Below are positions 27,608 through 35,746 of a stretch of 64,000 nt of DNA, piece by piece. The translations under genes and the position numbers were made by a program. Numbering within the stretch: the stretch's first letter is position 1; the number at the start of each line of letters is the position of its first letter. Under the pieces are notes generated by a model, which saw only the letters and a program-made list of their open reading frames with translations, had not been told where the DNA came from and searched no databases. This DNA comes from Sporomusa sp. KB1. Its GTDB lineage: Bacteria > Bacillota > Negativicutes > Sporomusales > Sporomusaceae. The stretch lies in NCBI RefSeq assembly GCF_007830295.1, contig NZ_VLKC01000002.1, positions 2,410,660-2,474,659 of the forward strand, given 5' to 3'.

Positions 27608-27976
27608 TTGACAGACAATGCAGAAGATAAAATTGTGGCCTATGTTGATAAAACCATTGTAAAAATTACTGGGATCAGTGTCCGGGGGATCAAGCCGGTG
27701 GATTTGGAGCAAGTTGTTTCTAAGGAGATTGGCTGTCCTGTCCGCGTAATTGGTGTTAGCAGCCAATCCATTAAAATGGATGTGTATGGGATGGAGCCGG
27801 AAGCTATTCTGCGCAATGAACAAGGGTTAATTACAGCTATTTCCCTGATACCAGGCCTGACGGCATCTGATGTGGCCTGTATTGCGGCTGCTGAAAAGGC
27901 CCGGGAGATCTCGACGACCGAATTGGCAAACAGACCGCAGGCTGTTTGTCCAAAAGAGAAATGGGTGGGATTGTAA
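27608..27976 (+). CDS. Uncharacterised small protein of the LarA-like cluster
   Basis: A 122-residue soluble protein from TTG 27608, preceded by a purine-rich GGGGGGGGAG ribosome binding site. The first 80 residues alternate predicted strands and helices (VDKTIVKITGISVRGIKPVD, then CPVRVIGVSSQSIKMDVYG), possibly a small ferredoxin-like fold. No recognisable motif. Its stop overlaps the next start by one base (TAATG), so the two are translationally coupled. Confidence 0.5.
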   Translation: MTDNAEDKIVAYVDKTIVKITGISVRGIKPVDLEQVVSKEIGCPVRVIGVSSQSIKMDVYGMEPEAILRNEQGLITAISLIPGLTASDVACIAAAEKAREISTTELANRPQAVCPKEKWVGL

Positions 27977-28503
27977 TGGCTGTAGATCAAATAGTGATTG
28001 TTCCAACCGGGGATGAGGTATATGCCGGGTTGGTGCTTGATACCAACAGCCCGGCCTTAATGGAGATTATTTTGGAAAAATTCCCACAGGCCTGTATTAA
28101 GCGAATTACCCCCGTTGTTGATAATAGTGACGCTATTTGTCAAACAATAAAACAGCATGAGAATTGTGACCTAATCATTGTCATTGGTGGGTCAGGCGGC
28201 GGCAAGAAATATGATTCCGATTTGGCCGTTGATGAGACGCATCTAGCACTTGATGCTATGCTTACTGCGAAAGTGGTTAAAGAGATTTACGGCTTTAACG
28301 GACATTTGTGGTCGCGCCTGGTTGTTGGCCGTATGGGAAAAAATTGTCTGGTAGCCAACGTTCCCGGTCCTTATACTGAGGCGGTTGCGGCCGGAAGAGC
28401 CTTGCTTACCGCAATGGTTGCAGGACAGGACTTGCCAGTAATCGCTGAGACAGTATCTAATGCAGTATTGGCCCAATATCCCAGTGGAGGTAATATTCGA
28501 TGA
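27976..28503 (+). CDS. Molybdopterin-binding-fold (MoCF/MoaB-like) protein A
   Basis: About 175 residues with the MoCF biosynthesis fold: VPTGDEVYAGLVLDTNS near the N terminus, then LIIVIGGSGGGKKYDSDLAVDE, the usual G-G-x-G binding loop (about 73-78), and VANVPGPYTEAVAAGRALL. Such domains bind molybdopterin in MogA and MoeA, but relatives such as CinA have other roles. I chose ATG 27976 over upstream in-frame starts because it couples to the previous stop. It overlaps the following related gene by four bases. Confidence 0.6.
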   Translation: MAVDQIVIVPTGDEVYAGLVLDTNSPALMEIILEKFPQACIKRITPVVDNSDAICQTIKQHENCDLIIVIGGSGGGKKYDSDLAVDETHLALDAMLTAKVVKEIYGFNGHLWSRLVVGRMGKNCLVANVPGPYTEAVAAGRALLTAMVAGQDLPVIAETVSNAVLAQYPSGGNIR

Positions 28504-28991
28504 AACTGGCAATTTTGACAATATCAGACTCGGTGCCTGTGGGAAAACGCGAAGACTTGAGCGGACCTAAGATTAAGGAAATTCTCGGGCCTTTTTTTGG
28601 AAATGTGGAGTATCGGGTATGTACCGATGATGTGGATGCTATCGCGGACAATGTCTCACAAATGCTAGCGACCGCTGATTTGGTGGTAACCAACGGCGGC
28701 ACGGGCCTGATGGAACGAGATAACACGGGGGAAGCCTTAAAAACAATTGCGGGCAATCGGTTGCTTCCTCTGGAACGGGCTATATCTGCTGCCATGATCT
28801 TGGCCTGTGGGCCGATGTCGGCTATTGCCACGCCTGTTGTTATAAAAAAAGGAGCTGTATATATTATTGCCCTACCCGGCCGTACAGATGAGGTAGCGGC
28901 TGCTTTGGAGGGTGTAATCAAGCCCTTTGTGCTTAATCATGTACTCTTTGGAGCAGACGGTCATTTTAGCTGTCATAGGGCTAAAATTTAG
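28500..28991 (+). CDS. Molybdopterin-binding-fold (MogA/MoaB-like) protein B
   Basis: A 163-residue protein of the MogA/MoaB fold. LAILTISDSVPVGKREDLSGP at the N terminus resembles the MogA start, and DLVVTNGGTGLMERDNTGEA (about 60-79) is the canonical TGGTG molybdopterin-binding loop. The C-terminal block YIIALPGRTDEVAAALE replaces the usual LPG-S/N-P of MogA. A second, divergent copy of the fold immediately precedes it, which suggests a heterodimer. No molybdoenzyme gene is nearby, so another pterin or nucleotide ligand is possible. Confidence 0.7.
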   Translation: MKLAILTISDSVPVGKREDLSGPKIKEILGPFFGNVEYRVCTDDVDAIADNVSQMLATADLVVTNGGTGLMERDNTGEALKTIAGNRLLPLERAISAAMILACGPMSAIATPVVIKKGAVYIIALPGRTDEVAAALEGVIKPFVLNHVLFGADGHFSCHRAKI

Positions 28992-29018
28992 CAGTTAGAA
29001 AGTGGTAGTTGTTTTATT

Positions 29019-29615
29019 ATGCGTATATACCGAATAGCCGATTTGTTGATGCTTGGCGGACGTACCAGTCAGGATTACCCGTATATACTGGTAGGCTGGA
29101 TTCCTGATGAACAGGCCTATAGGTTATTTTTGTCGCTGGGTTTTCAACTACAGTCGTTGATTATTCCTTCGGCTTGCGATCCTATAACGCTGGACTGTCT
29201 GTTGGCTAACCGCCTGCAACCGCTAGCGGGTGCGACCTTTTTGGCCGGATGTACATTACATGTGCCCGGCATTGCCGGCTTTTCCGGCGGGGTTCTGGGT
29301 GATCCGGGCCAAGAAGCCTGTTCGGCGGAAGGTTGCAACGAACCCCTAACTAAGGGGTGGAGTCTGCTGACTTTTCCCGGTGGGCCAGGTATGGCCGTCG
29401 ACAGGGAAGTAACTGATTTGTCTGCTAGGTTACAGACTGTTTGTACCGAAAGTGTGCCTGATCACAATACTCTTATCAGCCTATCAGAGTATTTGGCACA
29501 AAGGGGTGTCGGAAAAGTTGTAGGGCTTACTGATGGTAGTGGGCCGGCAGCCTGTGGCGCAGCCCTTATCCGCCAAGGGGAAAAGACTGAGCTGTGGCGC
29601 TTAGCTGATTTGTAG
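29019..29615 (+). CDS. Uncharacterised protein ending the LarA-like cluster
   Basis: A 198-residue protein I do not recognise. Seven cysteines, mainly in the segment SACDPITLDCLLANRL, FLAGCTLHVPG and GQEACSAEGCNEP (about 58-110), suggest metal or iron-sulfur binding, though the spacing matches no standard motif. The C terminus GVGKVVGLTDGSGPAACGAA has a glycine-rich loop. It starts 27 bases after the MogA-like gene, so cotranscription is likely. A hairpin follows. Confidence 0.5.
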   Translation: MRIYRIADLLMLGGRTSQDYPYILVGWIPDEQAYRLFLSLGFQLQSLIIPSACDPITLDCLLANRLQPLAGATFLAGCTLHVPGIAGFSGGVLGDPGQEACSAEGCNEPLTKGWSLLTFPGGPGMAVDREVTDLSARLQTVCTESVPDHNTLISLSEYLAQRGVGKVVGLTDGSGPAACGAALIRQGEKTELWRLADL

Positions 29616-29645
29616 AGACATTGATTGTTAACTGACTAAAGTGTG

Positions 29646-29685
29646 CCCTATAGAGTAGACAATGAAAAAAGTCTGCTTTATAGGG
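29646..29685. terminator. Long hairpin closing the LarA-like cluster
   Basis: CCCTATAGAGTAGAC and GTCTGCTTTATAGGG pair at 13 of 15 positions around an A-rich loop. It lacks a clean T run, so it is either a terminator or a small mobile-element end. Confidence 0.45.
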
Positions 29686-29699
29686 GATTCTTCAATGGA

Positions 29700-29758
29700 A
29701 GCTTAGGGACGGTTCTATTGCTTCCCTTCTTCTTTTATGCTAAACTGAAGGAAAAAGA
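29700..29758 (+). mobile_element. Solo left end of a RAYT element
   Basis: 59 bases identical to the left end of the intact RAYT element (46125-46183), including GGGACGGTTC at 29706-29715, with no transposase behind it. It sits in the 480-bp gene-free gap between the LarA-like cluster and the next gene. Confidence 0.8.
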
Positions 29759-29858
29759 AAAACGAGAACATCCCCTAGTGTCAATAACTGTGTTTTTACA
29801 ATAACCGTCTCTTGCAAGATGAAGTACGTAAAGTTAATACTCTGGATTTGGATGCCAG

Positions 29859-29906
29859 CTTTCGCCCTTACCATTCCAATTGTGTTGGTGAGGGCGAAAG
29901 TTATTT
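29859..29906 (+). terminator. Hairpin with T-rich tail in the 29.6-30.1 kb gap
   Basis: CTTTCGCCCTTACCA pairs with TGGTGAGGGCGAAAG (one G-T pair) and is followed by TTATTTCATTTT. No gene is evident directly upstream, so it may end a short RNA or a read-through transcript. Nothing else is recognisable in the gap. Confidence 0.45.
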
Positions 29907-30096
29907 CATTTTAGGTAACCTCTTCTAAAATTATTCTAAAATTAGGCAGATATAATTCTAAAAGGTACTAAAATTTATATTCTAGGAAAAGCGAGGGGGT
30001 ATAAATAAGAAAAATGGAGTGAAGCCGTAAAACCATCGCCTATTAATTAATTATTGTACATAGTGGAATGAAATTCAGCTAACGGAGATGATTTTC

Positions 30097-30567
30097 TTGA
30101 AAAGGCTATCTATTTTGGTTTTGGTTACTTGCTTCTTTGTTACCGTCTCAGGAACTGCTTTTGCCTGGAGTGACCGCTCGGAAGGCCGTCCTGAGCAAAC
30201 TCTAAGACAAATGATGCATATCCCTAGTTTATCTGTTTGGCATAATGATAAAAACGAATTTCATCTGAAGTCCACCAACTTGCGCGGTCAGCATGTATTC
30301 ACAGGTGTTATTCGCACTGACGGACGTTTTCATGATATCGAGCAGAGAGACCTGGAAAACGGCGATTTCGTTAGAGTTGACCGGCAACGTGATACCATCC
30401 GCTTTCGCTTAACCGGCCGCGGTATTGACGAAATTAGCTTTATAGTCAGAGGCGGCGATGTTGTTAAATTTGATCTGTATAAAGACGGCGAGGAGATGCC
30501 CCGCGAAAAAATATTTATCGGCAAAGAGGGCTGGCATCCTCGAGACAATCGGTTTACATTAAGATAA
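30097..30567 (+). CDS. Secreted hypothetical protein
   Basis: About 156 residues. The signal peptide (KRLSILVLVTCFFVTVSG, cleavage after AFA) directs it out of the cytoplasm. The mature part is rich in Arg, Asp and Gly and alternates beta strands (HVFTGVIRTDGRFHDIE, DTIRFRLTGRGIDEISF), suggesting a small beta sandwich. The start is TTG 30097, eight bases after GGAGA; ATG 30088 is directly against that site and less likely. No family recognised and no operon partner. Confidence 0.65.
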   Translation: MKRLSILVLVTCFFVTVSGTAFAWSDRSEGRPEQTLRQMMHIPSLSVWHNDKNEFHLKSTNLRGQHVFTGVIRTDGRFHDIEQRDLENGDFVRVDRQRDTIRFRLTGRGIDEISFIVRGGDVVKFDLYKDGEEMPREKIFIGKEGWHPRDNRFTLR

Positions 30568-30683
30568 ATTATAGCAATATCCGGCCTTTTAGGGAGGCCA
30601 CTGAAGAATTTGTGGTTTTGACGGAGAAAAGCTCAAAGAGTACGAAACAAAAGACGACCCTTGCCCCAAATTTCGGGATAAGG

Positions 30684-30745
30684 GGGGAGTGTAAAATTAA
30701 GTGTGTAAGTTCTTTCGAACTTACACACTTAATTTTACACTCCCC
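30684..30745. repeat. Perfect 29-bp inverted repeat
   Basis: A 29-base arm starting GGGGAGTGTAAAATTAAG is followed by a TTTC loop and its exact complement. It lies between convergent genes and could terminate both, but its perfection and the motif are also reminiscent of insertion-sequence terminal repeats placed head to head. Confidence 0.7.
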
Positions 30746-30746
30746 T

Positions 30747-31412
30747 TCATATAGTTATATTCACGGTTTTTTTCTTTGCTTTTTTAGCATTTTTACAGGC
30801 GGCTTCTTCGATGTCAGCTTTTAACTGGTTATTTTTCCGGCGGCAGGCGACTTCAGCTGCTGCTATACCATATTCAGTAGATTCTTTAAGGTCTCGTTCT
30901 GTTTCTTCGACTTTTCCTGCCAGGCTATATTGCGGGTGGGTGCTGTTGTTTGATTCCGAAGATGGCAGACAAAAGGGAAAAGACATTCCTAACCCGGCCA
31001 TAGTCTGGACCTGCGAGTTGTTAGAAATAGCAGAATATAGTTTATTCATGCTGGCATTATCAAGAGCACGTTCATGCCTAGCCAGCGCTTTTCCTCGTTC
31101 ACGTGCATTTTTTGCCGTGCTCTCTTCTCTTTTCAATCTTTCCAACTCAAGTTTCCGGGTTTCTTCTTCATATATGGTTTGTTGTATCTGCTTATCGACT
31201 GTTTGAAGTTCGACGATAACTTGCTTATCATCAGTATTCGTATTACTACTGTCATGGTTTACTATCGTATCTGTAGTATTGTTATGTAGTTTTTGCTCAA
31301 GTTTCTGTTGTAACCCTTCTCGATAGTTTTTTAACGCTGTTAAATTACTTTGGGGATTGACAATAGCTAGTAAGTTATTTAAGCCCATTTGATCTATAGG
31401 CATACCATTCAC
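30747..31412 (-). CDS. Hypothetical coiled-coil protein
   Basis: A 221-residue cytoplasmic protein with no recognised family. The middle (about 65-115: ELQTVDKQIQQTIYEEETRK and following) is strongly charged with heptad periodicity, indicating a long coiled coil. The C terminus is Lys/Ala-rich (ACKNAKKAKKKTVNITI). ATG is preceded by GGGAGAG on the minus strand, supporting the start. Converges on the secreted-protein gene, with a long palindrome between them. Confidence 0.55.
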   Translation of the reverse strand: MNGMPIDQMGLNNLLAIVNPQSNLTALKNYREGLQQKLEQKLHNNTTDTIVNHDSSNTNTDDKQVIVELQTVDKQIQQTIYEEETRKLELERLKREESTAKNARERGKALARHERALDNASMNKLYSAISNNSQVQTMAGLGMSFPFCLPSSESNNSTHPQYSLAGKVEETERDLKESTEYGIAAAEVACRRKNNQLKADIEEAACKNAKKAKKKTVNITI

Positions 31413-31548
31413 TCTCCCGTAACCGTATTCACCATAGTTTGTATATTTAGAATATCGAACAGAATATGGAAAAAGTTAATATATGTATTATCTTTGATCA
31501 CAGGCGACGAAGAAGGACTGGGGACGGTGGCTTAGATTGAGGTCTTAC

Positions 31549-31577
31549 GTAAAATAAAAATCCCGCAAGGCGGGATT
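31549..31577 (-). terminator. Minus-strand intrinsic terminator
   Basis: On the minus strand, AATCCCGC/GCGGGATT with an AAG-sized loop is followed by TTTTTATTTT, directly after the stop of the 71-codon ORF. Confidence 0.75.
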
Positions 31578-31791
31578 AGGAAGGGAAACCGAGGTTAAGC
31601 ATCTCATCCGGTAAACTATTTTTTAGGTTTCCTGCAACATTTTCGGCTATATTCTTGTCTTTTTCGTGCGTAGGTATAGAATCATTGTCAGATTCATTTA
31701 AAACTGTCTCTTTGTCAGTCAAAGGAATCACCTCGAATCTTTTAGCTTTGAGATTGGTTTGAGTCCGCAGTAGTCTCCAAGTTTCTATCAT
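31576..31791 (-). CDS. Small hypothetical protein
   Basis: A 71-residue acidic, soluble protein without recognised motifs. Support comes from the strong terminator right after its stop codon. Against it, no clear ribosome binding site precedes the ATG. The coding strand matches the coiled-coil gene further on, but a 160-bp gap and this terminator make them separate units. Confidence 0.4.
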   Translation of the reverse strand: MIETWRLLRTQTNLKAKRFEVIPLTDKETVLNESDNDSIPTHEKDKNIAENVAGNLKNSLPDEMLNLGFPS

Positions 31792-31965
31792 AGTTTAAAC
31801 CATTTAATGGGGTATTATGTTGTTATTTATAGAAAAAAATTTGCTGTTCCGGCAGAAGAAATGAAAGATGTCATGGGGATGTCAGCACCCTGTCCCCGTG
31901 ACACCTAAGCGATAGAATTAAAAAACATTCTCTCTGTCCCCCGTTTTCACGGATTGCCTCCACCA

Positions 31966-32020
31966 TAAAAACGCCTAAAGTAGCCGGAACTTTGCCGGTT
32001 TAAGTGCTTTAGACGTTTTT
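31966..32020. terminator. Bidirectional hairpin before the 216-residue ORF
   Basis: AAAAACGCCTAAAG pairs with CTTTAGACGTTTTT, and an inner GCCGG/GCCGG-containing stem lies between. It carries A/T tracts on both sides and could terminate the minus strand or attenuate the plus-strand gene at 32127. The rest of 31792-32126 holds no other gene; a CCTGTCCCCGTGAC stretch at about 31899 resembles the RAYT-linked GGGACGG motif. Confidence 0.45.
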
Positions 32021-32126
32021 ATAAAATGTTATATGCATTTTTATAAAAATTTTATAAATCTTTTAAAGCCGCTTTATATTGTTTCCTTATAATAAGCTCA
32101 TAACAATTCAAGGAGGTTATTATAAG

Positions 32127-32777
32127 ATGAATAAAATCAAATTATTGTATGATGTAGTCAATACACTGCGAGAAAAGGATGTTTTGCGGGGGGTAGCAAC
32201 AGGCCAAGTACAAAAAGACCAAGCGAAAATTTTTTATGTAAAAAACGAATTTGAAAAAAATCTGCTGACTAAGCAGACTAAGGCCAATATCGCTACTGAA
32301 GTAGATTATGAGGGCAAGCAAGTAAAACATCAAAGCATTACCGAATTTACCAACCATTGTCACGGTGGCCAGCGCCATAAACTATTTAAGCATATGCATC
32401 CTGGCAGTTGCGGAGGCCTAAAGCAAAAGCTTACCAAACTCACTTTTATATTGCATCTCTTAAACAGCCTTAAAGCGGAAGAACAAAGCGATAAGACTAC
32501 TCTTGTTACCTTGGAGATAACCGAGCTGCCCGAAGATATTAAAGCTTTACTCCAGGAAAAAATGAGTTCCACCGATTCCTGCCATAACCACGGCCCCCAT
32601 TGCTTTGTGAAAGAACTTTGCGCTATAGAAAAAGGCAATTTCTCCTTGGCAATGTCCGTCAATAAAGACAATGAAATTGAGAAAATTGTGATTATCTTTG
32701 AAGGCACCCAGCATAATGAGCAAGACGAACAGCATATTCTAAGCATCAACGCTGAATTACAGCTTAACGAGCAATAA
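32127..32777 (+). CDS. Hypothetical protein, His/Cys-rich middle
   Basis: About 216 residues of unknown function. The start is ATG 32127, preceded by AAGGAGG; an in-frame upstream ATG at 32079 has no such site. The middle is rich in potential metal ligands: HCHGGQRHKLFKHMHPGSCGG (about 85-105, quoted in pieces as HCHGGQRH and HMHPGSC) and SCHNHGPHC near 150. A metal-responsive or metal-storage role is possible but unproven. Before the IS21 insertion it directly preceded the two-component genes at 35747, so they may form one unit. Confidence 0.55.
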   Translation: MNKIKLLYDVVNTLREKDVLRGVATGQVQKDQAKIFYVKNEFEKNLLTKQTKANIATEVDYEGKQVKHQSITEFTNHCHGGQRHKLFKHMHPGSCGGLKQKLTKLTFILHLLNSLKAEEQSDKTTLVTLEITELPEDIKALLQEKMSSTDSCHNHGPHCFVKELCAIEKGNFSLAMSVNKDNEIEKIVIIFEGTQHNEQDEQHILSINAELQLNEQ

Positions 32778-32992
32778 AGATTATTGTAGTGTTCAGGCGC
32801 AAACAAAAATAATGTTTTGCGCCTGTTGAATAAGTTAATGCCAATTGAGCCACTGAGTTAATGTTTGAGAGCCACCCTGTTAATCTAATAGAGCCACTAT
32901 GTTAATCTGAGAGCCACCCATGTTTTTCTCCAGTAAAATGGAGACAGTGCTGCTGAAATGCAGAGCACAAATAAACATGGGGAGGACCCAGA

Positions 32993-34811
32993 ATGACCAA
33001 GTATCGAGATATCCTAAGGCTAAGCAAAATGGGCTTAAGCCAGCGAAGCATTGCATCAAGTTGTCAGTGCTCCCGCAACACAGTTGCCGATGTACTAAGC
33101 CGTGCTGACCAGAAGGGCGTGCTATGGCCGCTTCCTGATGATGTTGGCGACCCAGATCTTCAGCTAATGCTATTCCCGGAAAGGCTTCAGACATCGCTGC
33201 GCAGGATTCCAGACTGTGAGCATATCCACAGAGAGATGGCAAAAAGCGGCGTTACACTGAGTTTACTATGGAGTGAATATTGTGAGGTTTGCCGTCTTAG
33301 TAACGAAATTCCACTAAAGTACACGCAATACTGTAATTACTACCGAAAATTCGCAGCAACAACTAAAGCGACGATGCACATCAGCCGAAAGCCTGGCGAA
33401 CAGTTAGAAGTGGATTGGGCTGGGCAGACAACAGCCATCGTCGACAGGGATACGGGCGAACTCTTCCCTGTATATGTATTTGTCGCAGCGTTATCTAGTA
33501 GCCAGTACGCCTATGTAGAAGGTTTTCTCTCGCAGAATCAGGAAAGCTGGATCACTGCCCATGTCAACGCCTTCACCTTCTTCGAAGGAGTTACTAGAAT
33601 CCTTGTGCCAGATAACCTAAAGACTGGCGTAGAAAAGCCTTCCTGGTATTCTCCGGTGATCAACAAAACCTATCACGAAATGGCTGAGCATTACGGTACC
33701 GCAGTTATTCCTGCGCGCGTTCGAAAGCCCAAAGATAAGCCAAGCGTAGAAGGCATTGTTGGAATCATATCCACCTGGATTATCGCCGCTTTGCGTAATC
33801 AGACCTACTTCAGCCTAGCTGAACTCAATAATGCGATTATGCAAAAGCTACGTGAATTCAATAGTAAGCCCTTCCAAAAGAAACCCGGCAGCAGGCTGAG
33901 TACATTTCTTAACGAAGAACGCCACGCACTACAGCCCCTGCCAGCTTCTGCGTACGAATTGGCAACCTGGAAAATTGCAACCGTACAGTTTAATTATCAC
34001 ATATCTGTCGACACCATGCACTACAGTGTTCCTTATGAATATATTAAACACAAAGTGGATGTCCGTATTACTAAGGGTGTAATTGAAGTCTTCTTCAATA
34101 ATCATCGGATCTGTTCTCACCCCAGACTCTATGGCCGTCCTGGTCAATATGCCACCACTGAGGATCATATGCCAGACAAACACAAGCAGTTCGTCCAGTG
34201 GAATGCAGAACGGTTTGTCTCATGGGCGCAGAATGTCGGACCAAGCACGACCACGGTGATCAAAGCGATGTTGTCTTTCCATCGAATAGAGCAACAAGGG
34301 TGGATATTACGGTGTCAAGAAACCGCTATTCCGGAATAATGGAAACCGATGTACCGGTGCATAGAAACCACCTATGCTCTGCTTGTTTAGCACACTGCTT
34401 GATAGGGCTTAATCTGTCAAGGCCTTGCCGCACCTGCGGTGTTTTACAGCCTTGATAGATTAAGTTCTATCAGGTACTATTTATCTTGCAGAGCATTTTC
34501 CAAAATTTAGGGGTTTCCAATGACCGGACTGTCGGTGTAATATGCTCCGGAATATTCAACAAGGGTATAAGGCATGCATGGCACTCCTCAAGTTGGCTGA
34601 CAAATATTCGTTGGTACGCTTGGAAGCAGCTTGCGCCCGCGCCTTAAGCTATACGCCGAACCCAAGCTACAAAAACATCAGTACCATTCTCGTATCCGGC
34701 CAAGATACCGTGGCCGTAGAAGCGAAGATTTCAGATGCCAAGCAAAATGGTGACTCGCAGAATACTCACAGCTTCACGCGAGGCGCGGGGTATTACGGGA
34801 GGAATTCATAA
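32993..34811 (+). pseudogene. istA: IS21 transposase IstA, disrupted by a 255-bp insertion
   Basis: The first part (32993-34301) has the N-terminal helix-turn-helix (GLSQRSIASSCQCSRNTVAD) and the DDE core: Asp in LEVDWAGQT, Asp in LVPDNLKTGV, Glu in KPSVEGIVG. After 34301 the frame enters foreign sequence and stops at 34339. The natural C terminus resumes at 34557 (QQGYKACMALLKLADKYS). Removing 34302-34556 and one copy of the flanking 10-bp repeat restores RIEQQGYKACM in frame, proving insertion. The transposase is presumably inactive. Confidence 0.93.
34302..34556. mobile_element. 255-bp MITE inserted in istA
   Basis: Bounded by a 10-bp direct repeat CAACAAGGGT (34292-34301 and 34557-34566), the target-site duplication. 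Its ends are imperfect inverted repeats (GATATTACGG and, reversed, AATATTCCGG; further in, CCGGAATAATGGAAACC and CCGGTCATTGGAAACC). It has no coding capacity; the interior folds into hairpins around CTTAATCTGTCAAGGC and GCCTTGATAGATTAAG. Confidence 0.85.
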
Positions 34812-35554
34812 TGCTTAACGAGACAACGATCAACAAACTCAACGATATGCGCCTGCGTTCGATGGCCGACTCGTTACGCGAGCAAATGAAGCAGCCCTCC
34901 TATTCCACACTATCCTTTGAGGAACGATTTGGTCTCATCGTCGATACAGAGTGGGCGCGTCGTAAGAATAGGCAGCTGGACAGGCTTGTTAAGAAAGCCG
35001 CCTTAAAATTTCCCCGCGCCTGTATTGAAGATATCGAATACCACGAAGACCGGCATCTTGATCAGGCGCAGATGCTCCGCCTGTCTACCTGTAACTATAT
35101 ACACGATAAGCATAATGTCATTATCATGGGCGCATCCGGTGCTGGTAAGACGTACCTAGGCTGTGCTCTTGGAATTTCCGCCTGTCGTAATTTCTTTACC
35201 GTTAAGTACATCCGCCTGCCGGAGTTGCTGACGGATTTGGCAATTGCAAGAGGGGATGGGACCTACAAAAAGGTCGTGGCCCAATACAAAAAAGTCAGCC
35301 TGTTGATCTTTGACGAATGGCTCCTAGTTCCTCTGACGATGACCGAGTCACGAGATCTGCTGGAAATTATTGAGGCTAGGCATCAAAATGCATCAACTAT
35401 CTTCATCTCTCAATTCGCCCCCGCAGGCTGGCACACTAAACTCAGCGAGAGCACTATTGCAGATGCAATCCTTGACCGCATCGTCCATGACTCCTATGAA
35501 ATACTCATCGACGGCGATGATTCGATGCGCAAGAGAAAAGGTATTCAAAAGTAG
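34811..35554 (+). CDS. istB: IS21 helper ATPase IstB
   Basis: A 247-residue AAA+ ATPase that assists IstA in target selection. Walker A GASGAGKTY (about 108-116) and Walker B SLLIFDEWLL (about 165-174) are present, followed by the Arg-containing C-terminal segment ILDRIVHDSYEI. The start overlaps the istA stop by one base, as usual in this family. The gene is intact although its partner is broken. Confidence 0.93.
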   Translation: MLNETTINKLNDMRLRSMADSLREQMKQPSYSTLSFEERFGLIVDTEWARRKNRQLDRLVKKAALKFPRACIEDIEYHEDRHLDQAQMLRLSTCNYIHDKHNVIIMGASGAGKTYLGCALGISACRNFFTVKYIRLPELLTDLAIARGDGTYKKVVAQYKKVSLLIFDEWLLVPLTMTESRDLLEIIEARHQNASTIFISQFAPAGWHTKLSESTIADAILDRIVHDSYEILIDGDDSMRKRKGIQK

Positions 35555-35746
35555 CTCCCGATACCGAAATTCTGAGAGCCATCGTTCATTTTGCTCTGGT
35601 GGCTCTCCCCTTTAACACGGTGGCTCTATTTTGTTAACATCGCGGCTCTAAAAGATTAACTTCCCGGCTCCGACGCGTTGAAATATTCACCTGTTTAATC
35701 TTTTGCAATATAATGTAGTTATATAAAGAAAACACAGGTGATTTAT

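Larger units (their letters stand above)
32831..35676 (+). mobile_element. IS21-family insertion sequence (istA disrupted)
   Basis: Contains istA and istB, flanked by multiple 22-23-bp subterminal repeats: on the left GTTAAT...GAGCCAC repeats four times (32834-32925), and on the right the inverted form (GTGGCTCT...TTAAC) about three times (35595-35670). Such repeats are typical transposase-binding ends of IS21 elements. GTTGAA occurs on both outer flanks (32825-32830 and 35677-35682), a possible 6-bp target duplication. A 255-bp insert sits inside istA. Confidence 0.85.

Noticed and set aside
30612..30824. 70-codon plus-strand reading frame across the 29-bp palindrome
   Set aside because: Composition reflects the palindrome; it overlaps the better supported minus-strand gene and lacks a ribosome binding site.
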